From NCBI GenBank assembly GCA_025808555.1, contig CP075526.1, forward strand, positions 2,098,712 through 2,162,711: a stretch of DNA of 64,000 nt, read 5' to 3'. Source of the stretch: Anaerolineales bacterium (GTDB lineage Bacteria > Chloroflexota > Anaerolineae > Anaerolineales > UBA11579). Within the stretch, counting starts at the first letter, position 1. The number at the start of each line of letters is the position of its first letter. This document shows positions 23,463 to 33,336 of the stretch, in pieces. A model generated the notes under the pieces. It worked only from the letters and a program-made list of their open reading frames with translations. It did not search any database and was not told the DNA's origin. The position numbers were made by a program, and so were the translations under genes.

Positions 23463-24584
23463 ATGACCACTAATCCGCAAAAACTGTATGCCCTGGGCCA
23501 GTCCCTGTGGTTCGACAACATCGAACGCCGCTTGCTGGACAATGGTGAGCTGAAGGCTATGATCGAGCGCGGCGATATTTATGGCGTCACCTCCAATCCC
23601 AGCATCTTCAACAACGCCATTGGCAAGTCCGAGGACTACGATGCCCAACTGGCCGAGCTGGCACGGGCCGGCAAGACCACAGCGGAGATCTACGACGCGC
23701 TGACGGTCCAGGATATTCAGGCGGCCTGCGATCTGTTCCGCCCGCTGTATGACAGCACGCGCGGCGGCGATGGCTACGTAAGCATCGAGGTGCATCCGGA
23801 CCTGGCGCATGACACGGCCGCCACAGAGCACGAGGCCCAGCGCCTGTGGGCGTTGGTGGACCGGCCCAACTTGATGGTCAAGATCCCCGCCACCGCCGAG
23901 GGCATCCCTGCCATCCAAGCTTCTATCGCGCGCGGTATCAACATCAACATCACCCTGATCTTCTCGCTGCAGCGCTATGACGCAGTCATCAATGCCTATC
24001 TGGCCGGCCTGGAAGAACGGATCGCCAACAACCTGCCCATCGGGCACATTGCCTCGGTGGCCTCGTTCTTTGTCTCGCGTATTGACACCAAGGTGGATGG
24101 CTGGCTGGAAACATTGGCAGAGCAGGGCGGCGATACCGCTCGCAAAGCCAATGCCCTCATGGGCACGATCGCCGTGGCGAACGCCAAGCTGGCGTACAGG
24201 CTGTTTCTTGAACGCTTCTCTGGGCCGCGCTTTGAAGCCATCGCCCAGAAGGGCGGCCGCCGCCAGCGCCCGTTGTGGGCTTCCACCAGCACCAAGAACC
24301 CCGCATACCCTGACCTGCTGTATGTGGACACCCTGGTCGGTAAAGACACCGTGAACACAGTGCCCCCGCAGACCCTGGAAGCGGCCAAGAACCATGCGGC
24401 GGCCACGCTGAGCATTGAAGACGGCCTGGATGAGGCCCGCTTCCAGCTCGCCAATCTGGAGATGCTGGGGCTCTCGCTGGATAAGGCCACCGACGAGGTG
24501 GAGCAGGAGGGTGTGGCCGCCTTCAGCAAGGCGATCGCCGACCTGTTCGCCACGATCGACCAGCGTGCGGGCGAATTTCGCTAG
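23463..24584 (+). CDS. tal: Transaldolase, long form
   Basis: This 373-residue enzyme exchanges dihydroxyacetone units between sugar phosphates. GVTSNPSIFNNAI, IEVHPDLAHDT, LMVKIPATAEG (Schiff-base Lys), GININITLIFSLQRY and WASTSTKNPAYPD fit the roughly 370-residue transaldolase type often found beside tkt and zwf. I chose ATG 23463 because AAGGAGCC precedes it; the in-frame ATG at 23442 lacks a site. Confidence 0.96.
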   Translation: MTTNPQKLYALGQSLWFDNIERRLLDNGELKAMIERGDIYGVTSNPSIFNNAIGKSEDYDAQLAELARAGKTTAEIYDALTVQDIQAACDLFRPLYDSTRGGDGYVSIEVHPDLAHDTAATEHEAQRLWALVDRPNLMVKIPATAEGIPAIQASIARGININITLIFSLQRYDAVINAYLAGLEERIANNLPIGHIASVASFFVSRIDTKVDGWLETLAEQGGDTARKANALMGTIAVANAKLAYRLFLERFSGPRFEAIAQKGGRRQRPLWASTSTKNPAYPDLLYVDTLVGKDTVNTVPPQTLEAAKNHAAATLSIEDGLDEARFQLANLEMLGLSLDKATDEVEQEGVAAFSKAIADLFATIDQRAGEFR

Positions 24585-24594
24585 TACAGAATAC

Positions 24595-24622
24595 CCAGCC
24601 CACTCAAGAAGGGGCGGGCTGG
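24595..24622 (+). terminator. GC-rich hairpin after tal, weak terminator candidate
   Basis: CCAGCCC (24595-24601) pairs with GGGCTGG (24616-24622) across a 14-base loop. There is no T-run, so it may only slow RNA polymerase or protect the 3' end. Confidence 0.35.
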
Positions 24623-24686
24623 TATGGGGCGTATACTGGTAACACTTCGCCCAAAATAGCGTTATGTCTTGAATGAGGAGAGGCTC

Positions 24687-27440
24687 ATGAACTCATTCCG
24701 CGTGTCTGTTTCACAATGTAGTCTGATCCTGCTGCTGGCCTTGGGCTTGGCGGCTTGCGGCGGCAGCGCCGGAAGTCCGATAGAGTTCCAGCCCACCGCT
24801 ACTCCTGATCTTGAGATACCCATAGAGGACCTGCTGGTGTTTGTGCCCGGCGGGCCTTTTATTATGGGCAGCGACCCGGAGCAGGACACGCAAGCGCGCG
24901 AGGATGAGCTGCCGGCGCGGCGCGTGGTGCTGAACGGTTTCCATATCTATCGCAATGAAGTCACCAACGATATGTATGCGCAGTGTGTGGAAGCCGGACA
25001 GTGCACCTCGCCAATTGTGATCGAGGATGAGGATGATCCCGAGGCCGATACGGCCACCCAGCACTATAGCGACCCGGAGTACCGCGACCATCCTGTTGTG
25101 GGCGTGAACTGGTTCCAGGCGCAAGACTTTTGTGGCTGGCTGAATGCGCGCTTGCCAAGTGAGGCCGAGTGGGAGAAGACCGCCCGCGGCGAGTTGGCAG
25201 CGCTGTATCCCTGGGGTGATGACGAGCCGTTATGTGACCGCGCCAATGGTGGAGACTGTATCCTCGACACCATCACTGAGAAGATCGGCCAGTTGCCACT
25301 GGGCGAGAGCATCTACGAGGCCAATGACCTGGCCGGCAACGTGTGGGAATGGACGGCCGACTGGTACGACCCTGAATATTACGAACTGGGCGTGAGCAGC
25401 AACCCGCAAGGCCCGCAAGAGGGCGAGCTCAAAGTGGTGCGTGGTGGCAGCTATCTGGATGCTGCACCAGATCTGCGATCGGCGGCGCGTTTTGCCCTTG
25501 ACCCGGAGGAAGCCTTCAACGAAGTCGGCTTCCGCTGTGTGCCTATCGGGCAGGGTGTGCCCGCGGGCACACGCGCGCCATACTGCCAACCCGCGTACTC
25601 GCCACTGTGCACCGATCCCGATAATCCCGGCGGCGATTGCACGCCGTCCAATGGCGAGGACAACACCACGGATCTGGAGTGGTTGGGCTTCGCCTGCCCG
25701 AGGGATGGCTATATCCGCTTCACAATTGATGGCGGCGGCCGGTCGGCTGCTGATTATGACGTGACGATCAATGGCATCCCGTACAACTGCTTCGACTCCA
25801 CGGTTTACCCCGGCCGCTGGATCTGCGAAGGCACGGCTCAATCACAAGGCACGCTGGTGAGCATTTCGGCGTGTCCTGCGCCGCAGGGTGCGCTGCCCTC
25901 ACCGCAGTTGGCGGCTTTCACGCCCACGCCGGAGGGGCAGGCTCTGGTTGGCTTCCAGCAGCCTAGCGCGCCAGTCATGCAGCTGGTAGCCTTCGAGCCG
26001 CAAAGCGCGGTGCAGCTCGCTGGGCTGCAGCCGAATGGGCTGCAGGCATTTGCGCCTCAGGCTGCGCCGGCCTTGCAAGCCGCGGCAGCGTACTGCCCCG
26101 AAGGGCTGGTGTTTGACCCGGCTACCGGCCAGTGCCTCCCGCAGGAAGCATCGTGCCCTGATGGCTGGAGCTTTGACACGGCGCAGATGCAATGTGTGCC
26201 GGATGGCCAGTCTGGCTGCCCTGAGGGCACCACGTACAGTGCCGCGGCGCAAGCCTGCGTGCCTGACGGTGGTGGTGATGACCAGCCGGTGTGCCCCGAG
26301 CCGTTCGTGTTCGACCGCACCAGCGGCACCTGCCAACCGCCCACCAACGATGACGGCGGCGGCCTGTGCGGGCCGGGCTACTTCTATGACCGCAACATCA
26401 TGTGCTGCTCGCCGATCCAGGGGCGCCCAGAAACGTGTGATGACGGCAGCGCTCGCAACCCGCTGACGGGCGCGTGTGAGACGCAGGATGTGAATGGCTG
26501 CCCTGAGGGAACCGTCTACAACCAATATGATGGCGTGTGTTACCCCGTCACCATCACGCGTACAGCCAATAACCCCGACAGCAATGTGGCTGTTGAATGT
26601 GGCCCCAACCAATACTACAACTCACGCACGCTGCAATGTGTGGATCTGCCTGACGGCACGTGCGGCCCTGGCTACTACTATGAGAGCCGCCAGCAGACTT
26701 GTGTGCCGACCGATGGCCCCGGCAGCGGGTGCGCGCCGGGCTACACCTTCAGCTCGCGCTTGAACTGCTGTGTGGGTAACCCAGGCAATGACGGCAGCAC
26801 CTGCGCCGACGGCCAGACCGGCACTTCCCGCTTGCAGAGTTTTGCTTTTGCGGCCGCTGCAGGCGGCACCTTCTGTGACCCTGGACCGGGCAACACAGAT
26901 GGATGCCCGCTGGGCTATTACTTCGACACGGCCCAGCAGGCCTGCGTGCCTGCTGCCGGTGCGGGAGTGCCTTCGCAAGATGGCCAATGCCCGCAGGGCA
27001 TGTACTATGACAGCGCGTTTGGTGCCTGCTTCCCAACCACCTCCACTCCTCCTATGGGGTGTGGCCCGGGCCAGTACTTTGACTACCAGCTGGGCTTCTG
27101 TGTGCAGGCGGGTTGTGGTGGTTGTGCGCTCGGCTATACGCTCAACCCGCGCACGCAAACCTGCCAGCCTACCAGCACAACCTCAGAAGGCTGCTGGACT
27201 GTGACGCAGACTGTGCCGGTGTGTGCCTTTGAGCCTACCGCTACGCCAACCTGCCCGACGGGCGAAATTTGGGACCCGATAGCCCTGCGCTGCGATGACA
27301 TCCCCGATGACGGGCCGACTGGCGGGGGCACAAATATCGTTTGTTCAAATTACAACAATAACTTCGCTGCTTGTTCCGCGGCTGGATGCAACTGGTTCCC
27401 GTTTGTTGCTGGCGCAGCTGGCGGAGGCACTTGTTATTAG
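24687..27440 (+). CDS. Lipoprotein with FGE-like (SUMF1) domain and 14 Cys-rich C-x12-C repeats
   Basis: This 917-residue exported lipoprotein has a signal peptide ending in the lipobox LAAC (about residue 19). Residues 50-283 are an FGE-sulfatase fold (FVPGGPFIMGSDPEQ, NEVTNDMYAQCVEAG, ARLPSEAEWEKTARG, GNVWEWTADWYDPEYY, VVRGGSYLD, GFRCVPIG). The catalytic Cys pair of true formylglycine-generating enzymes is missing; GGSYLDAAPDLRSAARF stands in its place. A Cys-containing beta region follows (about 300-400) and then a Gln/Pro-rich linker. Residues about 469-870 hold 14 units of C-x2-G-x2-[FYWL]-x6-C (e.g. CPEGLVFDPATGQC). It is likely disulfide-rich and on the cell surface. ATG 24687 follows GAGGAGAGG. 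Confidence 0.88.
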   Translation: MNSFRVSVSQCSLILLLALGLAACGGSAGSPIEFQPTATPDLEIPIEDLLVFVPGGPFIMGSDPEQDTQAREDELPARRVVLNGFHIYRNEVTNDMYAQCVEAGQCTSPIVIEDEDDPEADTATQHYSDPEYRDHPVVGVNWFQAQDFCGWLNARLPSEAEWEKTARGELAALYPWGDDEPLCDRANGGDCILDTITEKIGQLPLGESIYEANDLAGNVWEWTADWYDPEYYELGVSSNPQGPQEGELKVVRGGSYLDAAPDLRSAARFALDPEEAFNEVGFRCVPIGQGVPAGTRAPYCQPAYSPLCTDPDNPGGDCTPSNGEDNTTDLEWLGFACPRDGYIRFTIDGGGRSAADYDVTINGIPYNCFDSTVYPGRWICEGTAQSQGTLVSISACPAPQGALPSPQLAAFTPTPEGQALVGFQQPSAPVMQLVAFEPQSAVQLAGLQPNGLQAFAPQAAPALQAAAAYCPEGLVFDPATGQCLPQEASCPDGWSFDTAQMQCVPDGQSGCPEGTTYSAAAQACVPDGGGDDQPVCPEPFVFDRTSGTCQPPTNDDGGGLCGPGYFYDRNIMCCSPIQGRPETCDDGSARNPLTGACETQDVNGCPEGTVYNQYDGVCYPVTITRTANNPDSNVAVECGPNQYYNSRTLQCVDLPDGTCGPGYYYESRQQTCVPTDGPGSGCAPGYTFSSRLNCCVGNPGNDGSTCADGQTGTSRLQSFAFAAAAGGTFCDPGPGNTDGCPLGYYFDTAQQACVPAAGAGVPSQDGQCPQGMYYDSAFGACFPTTSTPPMGCGPGQYFDYQLGFCVQAGCGGCALGYTLNPRTQTCQPTSTTSEGCWTVTQTVPVCAFEPTATPTCPTGEIWDPIALRCDDIPDDGPTGGGTNIVCSNYNNNFAACSAAGCNWFPFVAGAAGGGTCY

Positions 27441-27462
27441 TAGAGTTGTTTTAAGACCTCAG

Positions 27463-27494
27463 CGAGGCGCAACCGATTGCGCCTCGTTGTGTTT
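27463..27494 (+). terminator. Hairpin terminator after the Cys-rich lipoprotein
   Basis: CGAGGCGCAA (27463-27472), loop CCGA and TTGCGCCTCG (27477-27486), followed by TTGTGTTT. Confidence 0.75.
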
Positions 27495-27511
27495 AAGAAC
27501 CTAACTTGCTT

Positions 27512-28267
27512 ATGAGCGGTATTGAACTCACACTTGACGATCACTCGATTGCCACATTGTTGGTCAATCGACCACAAGTGCGTAACGGCTTGGACTGGGC
27601 GGCGATGGACGCGTTTGCAGCCGCCATCAAACGCGTCGCAGCTGCCAGGGATATCCGCGCCCTCATCATTACCGGCGCGGGCGAGACCTTCGTCTCCGGT
27701 GGCGACCTGAAGGCGCTGGCGCCATACACCAAACGCAAGGATGGCATGCGCCTGGCGACCGTGATGGGCAAGGCCCTGGGCGCGCTGCGCGGCCTGCATT
27801 GCCCGACCATTGCCGCCATCAATGGCCCGGCGCGGGGCGGCGGGGCCGAGATCGCCGTGGCGTGTGACCAGCGCATTATGGCCGAGGATGCCGATATTGG
27901 CTTCGTGCATGCCAAGCTGGGCATCACCACAGCGTGGGGCGGGGCGCGCTACCTGCTGCAGCTGGTGGGCTATCCCACCGCGCTGGAGCTGCTGACCACG
28001 GCGCGGGTGTTGCCGGCCCACGAGGCCAAAGCCATCGGCCTGGTGGGCCATCTCAGCGCGCCGGGTGGCGCATTGGAGGCGGCCCGCACGCTGGCGGCCG
28101 AGATGGCCCAGCACCCGGCCGAAGCGGTGCAGGCGGCCAAGCGGCTGCTGCAGTTCGCGGTGGCCAGCCCGCTGGTGGCGCGGCACGCCGAGCGCCGCCT
28201 GTTCTCGTTCCTGTGGGACACCGAGTATCGCCGCCAGGCGGTTGCCCGCTTTTTGAATCGCAAGTAG
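27512..28267 (+). CDS. Enoyl-CoA hydratase/isomerase family protein
   Basis: This 251-residue crotonase-fold enzyme probably hydrates enoyl-CoA or isomerises a related thioester. LLVNRPQVRNGLDWAAMDAF, ITGAGETFVSGGDLKALAP (oxyanion-hole Gly), INGPARGGGAEIAVACDQRI and GFVHAKLGITTAWGGARYL mark the family. The first catalytic Glu usually found in GGGxE...A is present as AEIA, and the second region has K-L-G-I in place of PE-x-x-G, so the exact reaction is unclear. No SD is visible before ATG 27512. Confidence 0.85.
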   Translation: MSGIELTLDDHSIATLLVNRPQVRNGLDWAAMDAFAAAIKRVAAARDIRALIITGAGETFVSGGDLKALAPYTKRKDGMRLATVMGKALGALRGLHCPTIAAINGPARGGGAEIAVACDQRIMAEDADIGFVHAKLGITTAWGGARYLLQLVGYPTALELLTTARVLPAHEAKAIGLVGHLSAPGGALEAARTLAAEMAQHPAEAVQAAKRLLQFAVASPLVARHAERRLFSFLWDTEYRRQAVARFLNRK

Positions 28268-28465
28268 GCTGTATTCGCATAGTGCATACGAAGGGGGAAG
28301 GAACCTTTACGAATTGGAAATCGGCTGGTTTTTGCCTGCCCTAAAGGATTCCTCGGCTTGCATGTATTTTGAATCTGCATAACTAAAAACGCCGCCTCGG
28401 AATGACCTCAAAATGTTCAACTCGGTGGATAGATTATAGTAGTGCAGTGACCTGAGGAGGTTGCC

Positions 28466-28888
28466 ATGGCCTCTGCTCCTGCGAGTGTTGCTGAGTACAT
28501 CAAAACGTTTCCAAAAGGTACGCAAGAGAAACTGGTTGCCATTCGCAAGATCATCAAGGATGTTGCACCCACAGCCAGCGAATCTGTCAGCTATCGCATT
28601 GCCGGCTACAAGCTGGATGGCAAGGTGCTGATGTATTTTGCCGGGCACAGCCAGCATGTCGCCGTGTATCCCATTCCGCCCCTGCCAGCAGAGACGGAAC
28701 GAGCCGTCAGGCCCTACCTGGTTTCCAAAGGTACTTTACGCTTTGCGCTGGATAAGCCGCTGCCGCTGGGCTTGATCCGCAAAGTGGCACAAGGGCATGT
28801 TAGGAGAGTGCGCCCGGCAGGCGCCAAGGCGCCGGCTAAGAAGGCTCCCAAGAAAGCTGCGCCCGAAAAGCGCGCCGCTGAGAAGTAG
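28466..28888 (+). CDS. DUF1801 (YdhG/frataxin-like fold) protein with basic tail
   Basis: This 140-residue protein is probably a small iron- or nucleic-acid-related protein of the DUF1801 family: EYIKTFPKGTQEKLVAIRKI, ESVSYRIAGYKLDGKVLMYFA, HVAVYPIPP and KGTLRFALDKPLPLGLIRKV. The last 25 residues are Lys/Ala/Pro-rich (KAPAKKAPKKAAPEKRA), a tail that could bind nucleic acid. GAGGAGG lies upstream, and TATAGT (about 28434) is a candidate -10. Confidence 0.85.
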   Translation: MASAPASVAEYIKTFPKGTQEKLVAIRKIIKDVAPTASESVSYRIAGYKLDGKVLMYFAGHSQHVAVYPIPPLPAETERAVRPYLVSKGTLRFALDKPLPLGLIRKVAQGHVRRVRPAGAKAPAKKAPKKAAPEKRAAEK

Positions 28889-28924
28889 CGCGGAATTACA
28901 CAGAAGTTGTACACAGGAGTTGTT

Positions 28925-29836
28925 ATGAAGATTGCCATGATCGGCCTGGGCCGCATGGGCGGCAACATGAGCCGCCGCTTGCTGAAAGCAGGCCACCAGG
29001 TAGTGGGCTACAACCTGAGCGAAGACACCACGCGCCAGCTAGAGCAGGAGGCTGGGCTGCTGCCCGCATTCTCGCTAAATGAGGTTGTGGGCCAACTTGA
29101 GGCACCCCGGGCGGTGTGGCTGATGCTGCCGGCGGGCGAAGCCACCGAAAGCACGATCGAAGCGCTGGCTGGCCAGCTGGCCGCCGGTGACGTGATCATT
29201 GACGGCGGCAACGCCAACTTTCGGGACAGCATGCGCCGGGCGGCTATGCTGGCTGAGCGTGGCATCCATTTTGTAGACGTGGGCGTCAGCGGCGGCGTGT
29301 GGGGGCTGGAGAACGGGTATGGCTTGATGATCGGTGGGGATGCGGGTGCAGTCAGCCGCCTGGAGCCGGTTTTCAAGGCGCTGGCGCCAGCCGAGGACAA
29401 GGGCTGGGGCCATGTGGGGCCGAGCGGGGCTGGGCACTACGTCAAGATGGTGCACAACGGCATCGAGTACGGCCTGATGCAGGCCTATGCTGAAGGCTTT
29501 GAGCTGATGGCGACCAAAGAGGAGTTTGGGCTGGACGTGCACCAAATCGCTGAGATGTGGCGGTATGGCACGGTAGTGCGCTCCTGGCTGCTGGATCTGG
29601 CAGCCCGCGCACTGGAATCTGACGCAAAACTCACAGATATTGCTGGCTATGTAGAAGATTCTGGCGAAGGACGCTGGACTGTTTTTGAGGCGATCAACCA
29701 GGATGTGCCCGCGCCGGTGATCACCTTGTCGCTGATGCAGCGCTTTGCCAGCCGGCAGCCGGAAAGCTACGCCAACAAGCTGATCGCAGCGCTGCGCAAC
29801 CAGTTCGGCGGCCATGCGGTGAAGAAGGCCGAATGA
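28925..29836 (+). CDS. gnd: 6-phosphogluconate dehydrogenase, decarboxylating (short NAD-type)
   Basis: This 303-residue enzyme oxidises 6-phosphogluconate to ribulose 5-phosphate. [20 protein letters not shown] is the dinucleotide fold; [29 protein letters not shown] and [20 protein letters not shown] hold substrate and catalytic Lys-Asn residues. It is about 300 residues, like the GntZ/YqeC type rather than the 470-residue form. ATG 28925 follows ACAGGAG. It overlaps zwf by ATGA, so both oxidative pentose-phosphate steps are coupled. Confidence 0.95.
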   Translation: MKIAMIGLGRMGGNMSRRLLKAGHQVVGYNLSEDTTRQLEQEAGLLPAFSLNEVVGQLEAPRAVWLMLPAGEATESTIEALAGQLAAGDVIIDGGNANFRDSMRRAAMLAERGIHFVDVGVSGGVWGLENGYGLMIGGDAGAVSRLEPVFKALAPAEDKGWGHVGPSGAGHYVKMVHNGIEYGLMQAYAEGFELMATKEEFGLDVHQIAEMWRYGTVVRSWLLDLAARALESDAKLTDIAGYVEDSGEGRWTVFEAINQDVPAPVITLSLMQRFASRQPESYANKLIAALRNQFGGHAVKKAE

Positions 29837-31335
29837 GCAGCAAGAACGGGCGTGCCAGCGCTGCGGCTCTAGTTATTTTCGGCATCACTGGTGACCTGGC
29901 GCACCGCAAGCTGGTGCCGGCGCTGTACCAGCTTGCCCTGGACGGCCAGCTGCCGCCGGAGACCAGCATCATTGGCGTGGGCCGCCGCGAGTGGAGCGAC
30001 GACAAACTTCGCAGCGAAATGCGTGTAGCCATAGAGAAGTTTGCGCGCACGCAACCTGTGGACAAAGCCGCTTTGGACGGCCTGCTGGGTCGCATGGTGT
30101 ATGTGTATGGCGATTTTGGCGAGAAGCCGGGTTACGAGCGCCTGAAGGCCAAGCTGGAGGAACTGGGCGCGCACAATCGCCTGTATTACCTGGCTACGCC
30201 GCCCAGTGTATATGACGAGATCATTACCAACCTGGGCGAGGCTAACCTGGCCCAGAATGACCGCGGATGGACTCGTATCATTGTCGAAAAACCCTATGGA
30301 CATGACCTGGCTTCGGCGCAGGAACTGGAGACCATCATCCACCGGGTCTTCGACGAAGAGCAGATCTTTCGTATTGACCATTATCTGGGCAAAGAGACGG
30401 TGCAGAATATTTTGTTCTTCCGCTTTGCCAACGGCATCTTTGAGCCGCTGTGGAACCGCCGTTATGTGAACTGCGTGCAGATCACGGTTGCGGAGACGAT
30501 CGGCGTGGATGGGCGGGCGGCCTATTTTGACAGCGCCGGGGTCATCCGCGATATTGTGCAGAACCATGCCCTGCAACTGCTGACGCTGACTGCAATGGAG
30601 GCGCCCGTGGCGTTCAATGCGGATGCGGTGCGCGATGAGAAGGTCAAAGTGCTGCGGGCGCTACGCCCGCTGACCGGCGACGAAGCGCTCAAGAGCACGC
30701 TGCGAGCACAATACGGGGCGGGTAAGCAGGATGGCAAGCAGGTCGACGCCTACCTGGCGCATGAAGGCGTGGCGACGGATTCGCAGACCGAGACATTCCT
30801 TGCCATTCGGGTGGCCATCGACAATTGGCGCTGGGCCGGCGTGCCGTTCTTCATCCGCTCAGGCAAGCATTTGGCTGAGCGCGTGACCGAGATCGCCATC
30901 CAGTATCGTCAGGTGCCGCTTGCCTTGTTCGGCGCGCAGAACATGGCCGGGGATGCACCTAACCGGCTGGTGCTTAATATCCAGCCGGACGAAGGCATCA
31001 CGCTGACCTTCGGCGCTAAGGTACCCGGGCCGAACAACAAACTCAAGTCGGTCAAGATGGACTTCTCGTATGCAGACGCGTTTGGCGCCAGCACGCCGGA
31101 GGCGTATGAGCGTCTGCTGCTGGACTGCATGCACGGCGACGCTACGCTGTTCACGCGCAGCGATGAAGTGCTGGAAGCGTGGAAATTTATCGACGGGGTC
31201 TTGCAGGCCTGGCAGGCACAGCCCAATAGCAAGCTGCCGCAATACGCGCCGGGCAGTTGGGGGCCGGAGGAGAATCACAAATTTATTCGGGAGCACGGCT
31301 ATAGCTGGCGCGACATGGAGGAGGTGCCGGGCTAG
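29833..31335 (+). CDS. zwf: Glucose-6-phosphate 1-dehydrogenase
   Basis: This 500-residue enzyme makes the first oxidative step of the pentose phosphate pathway with NAD(P). [21 protein letters not shown] is the cofactor loop and [16 protein letters not shown] holds the substrate and catalytic His. It starts within the gnd stop. Its end overlaps the convergent Nudix gene by four bases, with no terminator between. No 6-phosphogluconolactonase gene is seen here. Confidence 0.97.
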   Translation: MSSKNGRASAAALVIFGITGDLAHRKLVPALYQLALDGQLPPETSIIGVGRREWSDDKLRSEMRVAIEKFARTQPVDKAALDGLLGRMVYVYGDFGEKPGYERLKAKLEELGAHNRLYYLATPPSVYDEIITNLGEANLAQNDRGWTRIIVEKPYGHDLASAQELETIIHRVFDEEQIFRIDHYLGKETVQNILFFRFANGIFEPLWNRRYVNCVQITVAETIGVDGRAAYFDSAGVIRDIVQNHALQLLTLTAMEAPVAFNADAVRDEKVKVLRALRPLTGDEALKSTLRAQYGAGKQDGKQVDAYLAHEGVATDSQTETFLAIRVAIDNWRWAGVPFFIRSGKHLAERVTEIAIQYRQVPLALFGAQNMAGDAPNRLVLNIQPDEGITLTFGAKVPGPNNKLKSVKMDFSYADAFGASTPEAYERLLLDCMHGDATLFTRSDEVLEAWKFIDGVLQAWQAQPNSKLPQYAPGSWGPEENHKFIREHGYSWRDMEEVPG

Positions 31336-31943
31336 GCGAGGCCGAGAGCCTGCAGGAATATTAGCGTTATCCGCGCGGTAACACCCCATAACAACTCACG
31401 ATCATATTGCGTGAAGTAGGCCACGCGCACCACCGCGCCATTGGGCGCAGTGCGTTCGCGTTCCTCGCGGTTGGCGGGGTCGGCCAGCCAGGGTAGCGGG
31501 ATGGTGAAGATACGCTGCACCTCGCCTGGTTGCGGGTCGAGCTTGATGGGCCAGGGGATGACGCCGACAACGGGCGTGACGCGGTAGCTGCTGATGGTGA
31601 TGAAATCTTCCAAGTTGCCGAGCAGGCGCACCTGGTCCGGCGGCAGGTTGACCTCTTCGTGGGCTTCGCGCAGCGCGGCTTGCTCGGCGTGCGTTTCGCC
31701 CGGGTCCCAGCGGCCGCCGGGAAAGGCCACCTGGCCGCTGTGCATATCGCCCTCGTGCACCGAGCGCAGGATATAGAGCAGATGCCATTCATCGTCCTGG
31801 CGCAGGAGAGGCAGAAGCACGGCCGCCGGACGTGGCGTGCTCACCTCGTAGCCCTCGTTCATCACATTTATCTCCGGGTCGGCGTGGCGAGCGGACAGGC
31901 GGCGACGAATTTCGTCTTCGCTGAAATCTGGAATGCTGACCAT
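31332..31943 (-). CDS. Nudix hydrolase, CoA pyrophosphatase type
   Basis: This 203-residue protein probably cleaves CoA or related diphosphates. [16 protein letters not shown], then [14 protein letters not shown] form the Nudix box, and [17 protein letters not shown] is the CoAse-specific UPF0035 signature. I chose ATG 31943, which overlaps the upstream stop as TGATG, rather than a codon 33 bases earlier inside that gene. Confidence 0.9.
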   Translation of the reverse strand: MVSIPDFSEDEIRRRLSARHADPEINVMNEGYEVSTPRPAAVLLPLLRQDDEWHLLYILRSVHEGDMHSGQVAFPGGRWDPGETHAEQAALREAHEEVNLPPDQVRLLGNLEDFITISSYRVTPVVGVIPWPIKLDPQPGEVQRIFTIPLPWLADPANREERERTAPNGAVVRVAYFTQYDRELLWGVTARITLIFLQALGLA

Positions 31944-32539
31944 CAGCCCGCCTGGATATGCACCACGCTGGCGCAATAGCGGCAGCGGTTGGCGCGGCCA
32001 GCCGCCAGCGGCTCCAGGCTGCCGTGGGCGCCGCAGTAGGGGCAGATGTCTGGGTTGGGTGCGGGCGAATCAGGCAGCGGCTGCGGGGTCAGCTCGGCAA
32101 GCCAGGCTTGCAGTTCTCTGGCTTCGGGGCTGTGCTGCAGACCCAACTCAGTGAGGTAGCGCTGGCTTTCGCTGTGCAGTTGCGTCCAGCGTTGCTGGCC
32201 GGCGAGCATCTCGAGGCCACTGCGCGCACTCTCTACGGAAGGCTGGACTTGCTCGCCAAGCAGGTACGCGTGGGCAGCTTGCAGGTAGAGCATGGGTGAA
32301 GGATAGATGATGCTGCGGTCGTAGGCGCGGCTAGCCATGTCTGCAAAGATGCGGGCGGCGGCGACATGGTCACCGACAGCCAGCAGGTGGTTGGCGCGCT
32401 GCAGCTCTTTCTGTTGGCGCGGGTTGAGCGAACGGCCGGGCACCAGCGGCCCGCGTGGCTTGCGCTGGCTGAAGCTTTGCAGGCGTTCGGCCAGCGGGCG
32501 GCGGGCGTACGGGAAACGACGACGTTGTTTGCCTGTCAT
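31943..32539 (-). CDS. Zinc-ribbon, helical-repeat protein of unknown function
   Basis: This 198-residue protein has a basic N-terminus (KQRRRFPYARRPLAERLQSF), a TPR-like helical middle (about 45-150, ANHLLAVGDHVAAARIFADM) and a C-terminal zinc ribbon CPYCGAHGSLEP...RCRYCASVVH. It sits in the tRNA-modification operon, overlapping trmI before it and the Nudix gene after it, both by TGATG. Its role is unknown. Confidence 0.7.
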   Translation of the reverse strand: MTGKQRRRFPYARRPLAERLQSFSQRKPRGPLVPGRSLNPRQQKELQRANHLLAVGDHVAAARIFADMASRAYDRSIIYPSPMLYLQAAHAYLLGEQVQPSVESARSGLEMLAGQQRWTQLHSESQRYLTELGLQHSPEARELQAWLAELTPQPLPDSPAPNPDICPYCGAHGSLEPLAAGRANRCRYCASVVHIQAG

Positions 32540-33336
32540 CAGCGCTCCGCGTGCAGACCTTCGGCAAGGCAGCGGGCGAAGATCAGAAAGCCGGTGTGGG
32601 CCACCATGGTGTCGGCGGGGCGCAGGCGGCCGGCGCTGGCCTTGTAGTAGCGGTGCATGAGTTCTGAAACCTCAACGAAGCCAAAGGAGTGCTGCTTGAG
32701 CGACTCGAGCACTTTGCTGACCTGATTGGTGGTGGGCAGGATGCAGCCAAAGAAGCCGCCCGGCTGCAGGGCGGCGCGCACCTGGGCCAGATAGTCCTCG
32801 GGATTGGGCAGGTCAAGAAAAATGGCGGCGATGTTCTTCTCCAGGAAGCCTTCGCCAATGTCGTGCAGGTGCAGGGTCACGCGCTCGTCCAAGCCGAGGT
32901 GCTGCAGGTTGCGCCGCGCCATATCCTGAGCCTTGGCGCGGTTCTCGTAGCTGTAGACGTGCCCGTTTGGGCCAACGGTGTGGGCCAGCGCTACGGTGAG
33001 CGCGCCAGAACCTGTGCCAGCTTCGATGACTTGGGTGCCGGGGCCGACGCCAAGGTTGAGCAGGATATAGCCGATATCTTTTGGGTAGATCACCTGACTG
33101 GCACGTTCAATATCGCGCAGTAGATCATCCAGAGCGGGCTGCAGGATGGTGAAGATAACCCCGCGGTGGGTGCTGATCTGCGTGCCCCATTGGCGGCCGA
33201 TGATGTCTTCATGCGGGATGACGCCGTGCATGCTCTGCATGCGCTCACCGGTGGTGAGCTTGACGGTGACAGAGTGGCCGCGCGGGCCGGAAAGAAAGGC
33301 CAGATCGCCGGCGCGGGCGGTGGGCGCGTTACTCAC
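32539..33336 (-). CDS. trmI: tRNA (adenine-N1)-methyltransferase TrmI
   Basis: This 265-residue enzyme should methylate A58 (and maybe A57) of tRNA. DLAFLSGPRGHSVTVKL is the N-terminal barrel, then VIEAGTGSGALTVALAH (SAM motif I) and AAIFLDLPNPEDYL (catalytic D-x-P). I chose GTG 33336 (VSNAPTARAGDL); it overlaps the upstream small gene by eight bases. Longer forms read through that gene in another frame. The C-terminus ends in an ATGA-type overlap with the zinc-ribbon gene. Confidence 0.92.
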   Translation of the reverse strand: MSNAPTARAGDLAFLSGPRGHSVTVKLTTGERMQSMHGVIPHEDIIGRQWGTQISTHRGVIFTILQPALDDLLRDIERASQVIYPKDIGYILLNLGVGPGTQVIEAGTGSGALTVALAHTVGPNGHVYSYENRAKAQDMARRNLQHLGLDERVTLHLHDIGEGFLEKNIAAIFLDLPNPEDYLAQVRAALQPGGFFGCILPTTNQVSKVLESLKQHSFGFVEVSELMHRYYKASAGRLRPADTMVAHTGFLIFARCLAEGLHAER

